This document shows positions 52,875-59,279 of a DNA stretch of 64,000 nucleotides, one piece after another (within the stretch, counting starts at the first letter, position 1; each line of letters begins with the position of its first letter). A program made the position numbers and the translations under genes. This DNA is from Halorientalis sp. LT38. Lineage in GTDB: Archaea > Halobacteriota > Halobacteria > Halobacteriales > Haloarculaceae. The notes beneath the pieces are model-generated. The model searched no databases. It was not told where the DNA came from and saw only the letters and a program-made list of their open reading frames with translations. The DNA lies in the NCBI RefSeq assembly GCF_037031225.1, contig NZ_JAYEZN010000001.1:1736001-1800000 (forward strand), given 5' to 3'.

Positions 52875-53391
52875 CCGGACCCGATCGGACGGGTTCCGAA
52901 CCTGCAGCCGAGTGCAGACGTCGAGCCGCGCGCTCGCGCACAGCGGTTCGTGAGCCGGGGAGCCGCGATACTCGCTCGAAACTGGACGGACGGTCGGCGA
53001 TGGCGTGCAGGATGGACGATGCGCAATTTCCCGACAGTCCATCGGCCCGCAGCTGCTCCGAACGGTCGATTCGAGCCCCCTGTCGGCGGTTCGCGCGCTC
53101 GGGGAACCGACCCGGTTCCGCGCCGAACCGGGTTGACGAAAGGTCGGAAATAGCCCGGACGAGTGCCCACCGACTGGACGGAATACAACCTTAAACAGAT
53201 AATAGTCTACCCAAATCCGGACGTTCGTCTACCACAGTTCCGAAATTTGCTCGTGTTTCAAGCTAACCCTTATGTAGTGTGATTCCATGACGTTCTCTCG
53301 TGAAATACCACACGAGCATAGCGCAATCCGGTGCAAAGTTAGACGAACACCCACAGAATTCGTCGATCGGTGGACCCGGGGTGGTGCAGTG
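52875..53391. other. Intergenic region upstream of amtB
   Basis: No gene is supported in this 517-bp stretch. Its first ~280 bp are GC-rich and featureless; from about 53170 it becomes AT-richer (CCTTAAACAGATAATAGTC), with a TATA-like CCCTTATGTAG near 53268 and the dyad CTCGTG-N8-CACGAG at 53297-53316. A further CTCGTG lies near 53250. This is the likely control region of the amtB-glnK-lrp operon. Confidence 0.55.
53297..53316. promoter_or_regulatory. Dyad CTCGTG-N8-CACGAG upstream of amtB
   Basis: Perfect 6-bp arms about 75 bp before the amtB ATG, with an additional CTCGTG half-site about 45 bp farther upstream. A candidate site for the nitrogen regulator, possibly the Lrp encoded at the end of the operon. 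Confidence 0.4.
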
Positions 53392-54726
53392 ATGGATCCA
53401 CTTCTGTTGCAGGTCAGCGCCGCGGAGGTCGCGAGCGCGGTGAACTTCACCTGGATCCTGGTGGTATCGTTCCTGATCTTCTTCATGCACGCCGGCTTCG
53501 CCATGCTGGAGGCGGGGCAGGTGCGCTCGAAGAACGTCGCGAACCAGCTGACGAAGAACCTGCTCACCTGGTCGATCGGGGTGATGGCCTTCTTCCTCAT
53601 CGGCGCGGGGATCAGCAGTCTCGTCGGCGGGAACGGGTTCGCCTGGACCGCCGGGAGCGATCCGGGATCGTGGGCGAGCGGCTGGCTCTACGGCGCGGTG
53701 TTCGCCATGACGGCGGCGACCATCGTCTCCGGGGCAGTGGCCGGACGCGCGAAGCTCCGCGCGTACGTGACCTACACGTTCCTGCTGGCGGCGGTCATCT
53801 ACCCCGTCGTCACCGGGATCACCTGGTCCGGCGCGTACTTCTCCCAGTTCCTGGGCACCGGCTTCCAGGACTTCGCCGGCGGCATGATCGTCCACGGCAT
53901 GGGCGGTATCGCCGGCCTCACGGCCGCGTACGTCCTCGGGCCGCGCATCGACCGGTACAACAGTGACGGCAGCGTCAACGTCATCCCCGGGCACTCGCTG
54001 ACCTTCGCCGTGCTCGGGACGCTGATCCTGGCCTTCGGCTGGTACGGGTTCAACGTGGGCACGGCCGCGATCTTCACCTCGGGCGAGAGCGGCCTGCTGT
54101 TCAACGGCGCGGTGCTGGGCCGCGTCGCGCTGACGACCACCCTGGCGATGGCGATGGGCGCCATCGGCGCGGGGACGGTCGCGCTGGCCAAGACCGGCAA
54201 GGTCGACACGCTCTACGTCGCCAACGGCCTGCTCGCGGGCCTGGTCGGGATCACCGCGATCCCGAACGTCGCGACCTGGTGGGGCGCCATCGTCGTCGGC
54301 GGCATCGCCGGCGCCCAGCTCCCGATCGTGTTCAGCTTCGTCGAGAAGCGCCTCAAGATCGACGACGTCTGTGCGGTCTTCCCCGTCCACGGCAGCGCCG
54401 GCGTCCTCGGGACGCTCGCGTACCCCTTCGTGGCGGTCGAGACGAACGTCTTCTCGGGCTTCTCGGTCGACGCCCTGATCACGCAGGTCGCGGGCGTCGC
54501 CGCGATCACCGTCTGGACCGTCCTGGCGACGGGCCTGGTCTTCGGTGTGCTCAAGGCCTTGGGGCAGGCACGCGTCTCCCCGGGCCACGAGCGCGAGGGC
54601 CTCGACATCTCCGAACACGGCGTCGAGACCTACCCCGAATTCTCGCTCGGTGACGACGCGACGATGACGGACGGTGGACGGACGTACAAAACGGACGGCG
54701 GTCAGATCAACGACGGTGACAACTGA
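53392..54726 (+). CDS. amtB: Ammonium transporter (Amt)
   Basis: The protein has 444 residues from the ATG at 53392; the in-frame upstream ATG would add 35 non-hydrophobic residues. About eleven helices are seen. The twin pore histidines are in [20 protein letters not shown] and [20 protein letters not shown], and the periplasmic gate aromatic is in FMLEAGQ-like [13 protein letters not shown]. The tail is acidic and is the docking site for GlnK. Transport delivers ammonium to glutamine synthetase. The stop overlaps glnK by 1 bp (TGATG). Confidence 0.95.
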   Translation: MDPLLLQVSAAEVASAVNFTWILVVSFLIFFMHAGFAMLEAGQVRSKNVANQLTKNLLTWSIGVMAFFLIGAGISSLVGGNGFAWTAGSDPGSWASGWLYGAVFAMTAATIVSGAVAGRAKLRAYVTYTFLLAAVIYPVVTGITWSGAYFSQFLGTGFQDFAGGMIVHGMGGIAGLTAAYVLGPRIDRYNSDGSVNVIPGHSLTFAVLGTLILAFGWYGFNVGTAAIFTSGESGLLFNGAVLGRVALTTTLAMAMGAIGAGTVALAKTGKVDTLYVANGLLAGLVGITAIPNVATWWGAIVVGGIAGAQLPIVFSFVEKRLKIDDVCAVFPVHGSAGVLGTLAYPFVAVETNVFSGFSVDALITQVAGVAAITVWTVLATGLVFGVLKALGQARVSPGHEREGLDISEHGVETYPEFSLGDDATMTDGGRTYKTDGGQINDGDN

Positions 54727-55094
54727 TGAGCGAAACCGAACCCAACGACGGCGGCATCAAGATGATAATCGCGTTCATCCGGCCGGGCAAACTGTCCGAC
54801 GTGAAGAAGGGCCTCGCCGAGGTCGGTGCGCCCTCCCTCACGGTGACGAACGTCCGCGGCCGCGGCAGCCAGCCGGTCAAGAAGGGCCAGTGGCGCGGCG
54901 AGGAGTACGTGGTCGACCTCCACGAGAAGGTCAAACTGGAGACGGTGGTGGCGGACGTGCCCGCCGACGACGTCGTCGACGCGATCTCGGAGGCCGCTCA
55001 CACCGGCGATCCCGGTGACGGGAAGGTCTTCGTGATCGACGTCGAGGACGCGGTCCAGATCCGGACCGACAAGCGCGGCCCGGACGCGGTCTGA
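54726..55094 (+). CDS. glnK: P-II nitrogen regulatory protein GlnK
   Basis: The protein has 122 residues. The fold is intact: [18 protein letters not shown], the T-loop [13 protein letters not shown] with Tyr61 kept, and [10 protein letters not shown], then the C-terminal [20 protein letters not shown]. GlnK reads ATP, ADP and 2-oxoglutarate and blocks AmtB when nitrogen is plentiful. Translation is coupled to amtB. No uridylyltransferase gene is in the window; archaeal GlnK may work without modification. Confidence 0.95.
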   Translation: MSETEPNDGGIKMIIAFIRPGKLSDVKKGLAEVGAPSLTVTNVRGRGSQPVKKGQWRGEEYVVDLHEKVKLETVVADVPADDVVDAISEAAHTGDPGDGKVFVIDVEDAVQIRTDKRGPDAV

Positions 55095-55097
55095 CGG

Positions 55098-55559
55098 ATG
55101 GCAGTCGACGACACCGATCGACGCATCGTGAACGCGCTGTTGTCCGACGGCCGTGCGAGCGCCCGCGACATCGCCAGCGAGACCGGCCTCGCGGCGACGA
55201 CGGTCTCGAAGCGGCTGTCGGCCCTCGAAGAGAGCGGCGTCGTCGAGCACTACCGCCCGGTCCTCGACTACGACGCGCTCGGCTACGACGTGACCGCCGT
55301 GTTCCACCTCAGCGTGGACGGCAACGGCCTGCGAACCGTCGTCGAGCGACTCAGTGACCACGAGCGGATGGTCAGCGTCTACGAGGTGACCGGGAGCCAC
55401 GACGTCGTCGCGATCGGGAAGTTCGAGGACACCGACGAGATGAACGGCCAGATCAAGGACCTGCTGACCGACCCGGACGTGGAGGCGGCCAACACCAGCG
55501 TCGTCCTCGACGTCGTCCGGGAGCACGCGCAGTTCGCCGTCGACCTCACAGAGGACTGA
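55098..55559 (+). CDS. Lrp/AsnC-family regulator (amtB-glnK-linked)
   Basis: The protein has 153 residues. The helix-turn-helix (ASARDIASETGLAATTVSKR) and RAM domain (YDVTAVFHLSVDGNGL; SVYEVTGSHDVVAIGKF) are close to those of the Lrp divergent from glnA (17594). It starts 3 bp after glnK, so the transcript is amtB-glnK-lrp. A paralogue on each side of the ammonium pathway suggests regulation of both glnA and amtB by heteromeric or competing Lrp proteins. Confidence 0.92.
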   Translation: MAVDDTDRRIVNALLSDGRASARDIASETGLAATTVSKRLSALEESGVVEHYRPVLDYDALGYDVTAVFHLSVDGNGLRTVVERLSDHERMVSVYEVTGSHDVVAIGKFEDTDEMNGQIKDLLTDPDVEAANTSVVLDVVREHAQFAVDLTED

Positions 55560-55634
55560 CGGCGACCGCGCCCCGCTTTTTTCGCCTGCGTGTGCAGGCA
55601 GACGCGTTACCCCGCGACAGGCAGTCCGTCCGGT

Positions 55635-55709
55635 ATGCCCGGCGACCGAACCGAGACGGTCCAGCCTGCCCAGGTCGCGAGTCCGCGGACCACCGGAGGG
55701 TCGTCCTGA
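55635..55709 (+). CDS. 24-residue ORF coupled to the next gene
   Basis: ATG at 55635, TGA at 55707-55709, the last base forming the A of the next ATG (TGATG). The peptide MPGDRTETVQPAQVASPRTT plus GGSS is hydrophilic. Its only support is this exact coupling and a fitting ribosome-binding GGAGG inside the small ORF for the next gene. It may be a regulatory leader peptide or a small oxidase-associated subunit. Uncertain. Confidence 0.35.
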   Translation: MPGDRTETVQPAQVASPRTTGGSS

Positions 55710-55948
55710 TGGCACTGCTCGGCCTCGAGCGCGAGACGCTGCTGGACCTGACGGTCAACGCGATCCCCCTCGGCATCCTGCTCTTCCTCGACGTCCTCTT
55801 CTGGTTCGTCAACCCCTGGGGCTGGGATCTCTGGTTCGTCTTCTGGAGCCACGTGCTGACGCTGGTCCCCTTCACGCTGCTCCTCCTGCTCAGCTACGTG
55901 AGCGGCCGCGTCATCCAGCGCGACGAGGGAAAACTCGAGGAGCACTGA
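55709..55948 (+). CDS. Two-helix membrane protein (DUF6684-like)
   Basis: The protein has 79 residues from the ATG at 55709. Two long helices (LTVNAIPLGILLFLDVLFWFV and WFVFWSHVLTLVPFTLLLLL) flank the WGWDLW loop. This small-protein type is often found near haem-copper oxidase genes in Halobacteria, and I recall it as DUF6684, but no oxidase gene is in the window. GGAGGG 10 bp upstream supports the start. Confidence 0.65.
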   Translation: MALLGLERETLLDLTVNAIPLGILLFLDVLFWFVNPWGWDLWFVFWSHVLTLVPFTLLLLLSYVSGRVIQRDEGKLEEH

Positions 55949-56092
55949 ACCGGCACCACGCGAAGACCCGTGACCGCCGGGCGGTCGAGTCGGTCGTCGG
56001 CCACGGGATACCCGTCGGTACGGGACGAGGTTCGTTCGTGACAGCAGCAGAACGAGGTCGGAGTCGCTGTTAATCGGAGCGGCTCCCGGCTC

Positions 56093-56139
56093 GCGGCTTC
56101 GCCGCTCGCCATTTCGAGGGCTCGCTTCGCTCGCCCTCG
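56093..56139. repeat. Hairpin pair behind the nitrite reductase gene
   Basis: GCGGC-ttc-GCCGC (56093-56105) and CGAGGGC/GCCCTCG (56115-56139) lie immediately after the minus-strand nirA stop codon. They use the same TTC-loop, CGC/GCG-rich style as the elements at 22392, 47125 and in hemB. They may act as a terminator or be an inserted repeat. Confidence 0.6.
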
Positions 56140-56141
56140 CG

Positions 56142-57905
56142 TCAGTCGTCAGCCGAGAGCGGCGTCCCGTCGGGCGCGGTCGGGGCCGGACTCTCGCCGT
56201 CGTCGAAGGGGTACCACGACTGCTTGGCGTCGTGCATCCAGGGGTCCTCGTAGCTGGTCTCTTCGGGCTCGGCCAGCGTGATGAGGTTCTCCTGGCCCGT
56301 GGCGTCGACCCACTCGCGGAAGGTCTGGCCCTCTCCGCGAAGCGCCGCGAAGGCCTCGACGAGGTTCCGGATCAGGCCGGGCACCTCGTCCGCCGGCACG
56401 CGCTGGCGGACCCAGTCGACGAAACTGGGCTCCTCGCCCACGCCGCCGCCGACGCCGACGTCCATCGCTTCGACCATCTCGCCGTCCTTGCGGGCGCGCA
56501 TCCCCTGGAGGCCGATGTCGGCGGTCATCGCCTGCCCGCAGTCGGCGGTACAGCCCGAGTAGTGGATCTTGATCCGGTCGACGTCGGCGGGCAACTCGAC
56601 GTTCGCCTGCAGCCAGCGGAGCATTCGCGCCATCCGGGTCTTGGTCTCGGTCAGCGCGATCGAGCAGAACTCCGTCCCCGTGCAGGCCATCCCGCCCTGC
56701 GCGAAGGGGCTGGGCTCGGGCGTGTGGATCTCCAGCAGGTCCTCGGAGAGCAGCGCGTCGAGGTCCTCGTCGGGCACGTCCATGATCAGCGGGTTCTGCC
56801 GACGGGTGAGCCGGATCTCACCGCTGCCGTACTCGTCGGCGAGGTCGGCCAGTTCGATGGCCTCCTCGGCGGGCAGCCGACCGACCGGGACCGACAGCCC
56901 GACGTAGTTGTTCCCGTCTCTCTGGTCGTAGACGCCGACGTGGTCGTGGGCGCCGCGCTCGGCCGGTTTCCCGGCGTTGTAGGTGTACTCGCCGCGGAAG
57001 TCCGTCCCTGCGCGTTCGAGCGCGAAGTCCAGGCGCTCGTCGAGAGCCGCGCGGATCTCCTCACAGCCCCACTCGTCGACGAAGAACCGGGCGCGGTTCT
57101 TCTGCCGGTTCACGCGGTTGCCCTCCTCGAAATAGAGTTCCACGAACGCCCGGACCGTTTCCTTGGCCTGCTCGGGTCGTACGAACAGGTCGAGCGGCCG
57201 CGCGGCGCGGGGCTCGCGACCGCCGAGGCCGCCGCCGACGCGAACGTTGAAGCCCTCGACTTCCGCTCCATCGATCAGTTTGTGGGCCGGCTCCAGGCCG
57301 ACGTCGTTGATCGAGTCCTGGGCGCAGCCCTGGCGACACCCCGTCACGGAGATGTTGAACTTCCGGGGCATGTTCGCCAGGGCGTCGTCGCCGCGGATGT
57401 CGGCCTCGATCTCGTCGAGCAGGTCGCGGCTCTCGACGTACTCCTCGGCCTTGCCCGCGACCGGACAGCCCGAGATGTTGCGCATCGTGTCCCCGCCCGA
57501 AGAGCGGCTGGAGACCCCCACGGACTCCAGTTGCTCCCAGATCTCGGGGACGTCCTCGAGCTTGATCCAGTGGAGCTGGATCGACTGCCGCGTCGTCAGG
57601 TCGATCCAGCCGTTACCGAACTCGGGGTTGTCGACGGGCCCGCGGGCGTAATCCCGGGCCACCTCGCCGATGGCGCGCAACTGCCCCGGCTCCAGGACGC
57701 CGCCGCAGTTGGTCAGCCGCAGCATGAAGTAACTCTCCTGGCCGGAGCGCTGGTGGAAGATCCCCCAGAACTTGAAGCGGGTGAACCACTCCTCGCGTTC
57801 GTCCTCGGGAATCGAGTCCCACCCCCGTTCGGCGAACTCGAGCAGTTTCTCGCGGACCTCGTCGCCGTACAGCTCGTCTTTGATCCCTTCTTTCTTGTGT
57901 GGCAT
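56142..57905 (-). CDS. nirA: Ferredoxin-dependent assimilatory nitrite reductase (sulfite reductase family)
   Basis: The protein has 587 residues. The siroheme/4Fe-4S ligands are CTGTEFCSIALTETK (Cx5C) and HYSGCTADCGQ (Cx3C), and the substrate-binding arginines are in the TTRQSIQLHW and LTRRQNPL motifs of the two repeats. It reduces nitrite to ammonium with six electrons from ferredoxin. A sulfite substrate is possible in the family, but the nearby nasA favours nitrite. The gene corresponds to nasD/nirA of haloarchaeal nitrate assimilation. The first repeat also keeps a TGCRQGCAQ segment. Confidence 0.88.
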   Translation of the reverse strand: MPHKKEGIKDELYGDEVREKLLEFAERGWDSIPEDEREEWFTRFKFWGIFHQRSGQESYFMLRLTNCGGVLEPGQLRAIGEVARDYARGPVDNPEFGNGWIDLTTRQSIQLHWIKLEDVPEIWEQLESVGVSSRSSGGDTMRNISGCPVAGKAEEYVESRDLLDEIEADIRGDDALANMPRKFNISVTGCRQGCAQDSINDVGLEPAHKLIDGAEVEGFNVRVGGGLGGREPRAARPLDLFVRPEQAKETVRAFVELYFEEGNRVNRQKNRARFFVDEWGCEEIRAALDERLDFALERAGTDFRGEYTYNAGKPAERGAHDHVGVYDQRDGNNYVGLSVPVGRLPAEEAIELADLADEYGSGEIRLTRRQNPLIMDVPDEDLDALLSEDLLEIHTPEPSPFAQGGMACTGTEFCSIALTETKTRMARMLRWLQANVELPADVDRIKIHYSGCTADCGQAMTADIGLQGMRARKDGEMVEAMDVGVGGGVGEEPSFVDWVRQRVPADEVPGLIRNLVEAFAALRGEGQTFREWVDATGQENLITLAEPEETSYEDPWMHDAKQSWYPFDDGESPAPTAPDGTPLSADD

Positions 57906-57922
57906 AGGCAGTCACCGAATTA

Positions 57923-57979
57923 CGTGTACGTCACGATTTCTCTGCAATACCGCAACGAACTTCCACTCGTTCACGTCAC
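57923..57979 (-). promoter_or_regulatory. Direct repeats in the nirA promoter
   Basis: Two copies of GTGACGTNNACG (57968-57979 and 57923-57934 on the minus strand), 45 bp apart, within 75 bp of the nirA ATG. Direct repeats at this position suggest activation by a nitrogen regulator under ammonium limitation; the protein that binds is unknown. Confidence 0.45.
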
Positions 57980-58020
57980 AATAATCCAGTTTAGGCCGTA
58001 TAACAGTAATCGTTGAACAT

Positions 58021-58083
58021 ATGGAGAAGCAACAGATGCAGGAGGACGTTCGTCTACTTTATCAGGACGGTAAGCCTGTATAA
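58021..58083 (+). CDS. 20-residue leaderless ORF
   Basis: MEKQQMQEDVRLLYQDGKPV, ATG at 58021 and TAA at 58081-58083. CCGTATAACAG about 27 bp before the ATG is a good TATA box for a leaderless transcript. The ORF is too short to recognise and could be the stump of a truncated gene or a true small protein divergent from nirA. Confidence 0.3.
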   Translation: MEKQQMQEDVRLLYQDGKPV

Positions 58084-58280
58084 GGACGTAAATCGTCGAA
58101 CGAATCGACGTTCGTGTGGACGGGCGTGCGGTTTCCGGCGGGAGCGGTGCGAGTCGGCGGGAGGGAGCGTGCCGGCCGAGCGCGCGCGAGCGTCCCCCGG
58201 GCGACCGGTGGGGCTCGATTCACGATCGGCCGTGGCCCGATGGGACCGGCTTTTTCCCCAGGGGCGACGAGGAGTCGATC

Positions 58281-58580
58281 ATGACCGACGGCGGGGACCC
58301 CGAGAAGACCCTCGAGGACTGGAAAGCGGAGATGCAGGCCGAACACGCCGAGGCCATCGCGGAACCGGATCCGGACGCAGACCACGAGATCGAGGGGGTC
58401 GCGCAGGTCAACTACCGGCTCACCTTCGCGTACGACGCCGAAAGGGACGCGCTCGAACGCGTGGCCGAGCGACAGGTGAACGACCTCTCGGACCCCGAAC
58501 TGCTCTCCTGTTCCTGCGGCGTCCGCGGGATGACCCGCGAGGAGGCGCGCGAGCACGCGGCCGCCGCCCGGGAGGACTAG
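58281..58580 (+). CDS. Small conserved acidic protein with CxC motif
   Basis: The protein has 99 residues from the ATG at 58281; the in-frame region upstream is Arg-rich. It is very acidic. Notable is LSCSCGVRGMTREEAREHAA near the C terminus, where two cysteines (CSC) could bind a metal or be redox active. I recognise no named family. It is convergent with the MobA-like gene with a 4-bp overlap, and lies between nirA and nasA, so a nitrogen-related role is possible. Confidence 0.65.
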   Translation: MTDGGDPEKTLEDWKAEMQAEHAEAIAEPDPDADHEIEGVAQVNYRLTFAYDAERDALERVAERQVNDLSDPELLSCSCGVRGMTREEAREHAAAARED

Positions 58581-59173
58581 GCGTCGCCCTCGGTCCGCGC
58601 GGCCTCGAACGCGCGGTCGTCGGCGTACTGGGCAACTGTGGCTTCGTCGACGGCGTCGACGTCGAGTCGGTCGAGGACCGAGTCCAGGCGCGGGTCCGGT
58701 TGTCTGGTCGCCGTCTCGCAGGCCCGGCGGCCGGAATCGACGCGGTAGACGGCACAGTGGGGGACGAGCCGTCCGTCGACGCGCGGGACGACGGCGTCGG
58801 CGGTCCCCGAGCGAGCGCGGTTGTGCAGGTAGGCGAGCAGCGTCGGGTCGACCTGCGAGAGCGGCCCGACGGCGACGGCGTACTCGGCGGCCGCGACCCG
58901 GAAGACCGTCCGGAGCGCGAACACCGGGCCGCGGTCGCCGACGGTGTCGAGCGCGAACCGCGGTTCGTGGGTCGCGCCGTCGAGCGCGTTCGCGAGCGCG
59001 TCACGGCGCTCTCGCCGGCAGTGGACGACGAGTTCGTCGATCAGCGGTGCGAGTCGGTCGGCCACCCGACACGCGAGGGGAGTCCCATCGATCTCGTGAA
59101 GGGGGTCGGCGCCGTCGTCGATGCCCGCGGCGGCGCCCTCGGTGAGGACGACGCCTGCGGTTCGTCTAGACAT
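58577..59173 (-). CDS. MobA-like molybdenum cofactor guanylyltransferase homologue, degenerate loop
   Basis: The protein has 198 residues from the ATG at 59173. The N terminus GVVLTEGAAAGIDDGADPLH sits where MobA has the GTP-binding LAGGxSxRxGxxK loop; here the second Gly, the Arg and the Lys are all replaced. Later parts (CRVADRLAPLIDELVVHCRR, FALRTVFRVAAAEYAVAVGP) keep the nucleotidyltransferase-fold pattern. It may bind molybdopterin without guanylyl transfer, or serve as a nasA-specific chaperone. It follows a 37-codon ORF that overlaps nasA. In Haloferax mediterranei a MobA gene is part of the nas operon. Confidence 0.65.
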   Translation of the reverse strand: MSRRTAGVVLTEGAAAGIDDGADPLHEIDGTPLACRVADRLAPLIDELVVHCRRERRDALANALDGATHEPRFALDTVGDRGPVFALRTVFRVAAAEYAVAVGPLSQVDPTLLAYLHNRARSGTADAVVPRVDGRLVPHCAVYRVDSGRRACETATRQPDPRLDSVLDRLDVDAVDEATVAQYADDRAFEAARTEGDA

Positions 59174-59279
59174 CCCCCGGGGCGTCGGGTGTCCCGTTCG
59201 GCGAGCGCCGGACCATCGCGTCGACACCGGCGTCCACGGCGGTACGCGGCTGTCGCAGCCACTCGGTCGGCCGCGTCAT
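59166..59279 (-). CDS. 37-residue ORF coupling nasA to the MobA-like gene
   Basis: On the minus strand its ATG overlaps the nasA stop by 4 bp (ATGA), and its TAG overlaps the MobA-like start by 8 bp. The peptide begins MTRPTEWLRQPRTAVDAGVD and ends PNGTPDAPGDV. Such a perfect chain of overlaps is unlikely by chance, though the sequence shows no recognised motif. It may be a small subunit or simply a translational coupler. Confidence 0.5.
   Translation of the reverse strand: MTRPTEWLRQPRTAVDAGVDAMVRRSPNGTPDAPGDV

Larger units (their letters stand above)
57906..58280. other. Control region of nirA with direct repeats
   Basis: This gap carries, on the minus strand, direct repeats GTGACGT-NN-ACG at 57923-57934 and 57968-57979, 45 bp apart, upstream of nirA. 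It also holds a short leaderless ORF at 58021 and the dyad CGTCGA-N5-TCGACG at 58094-58110. GC content is lower than in the genes around it. Confidence 0.5.

Noticed and set aside
51636-53042. 468-codon minus-strand frame opposite hemB
   Set aside because: Antisense shadow of a clearly functional gene.
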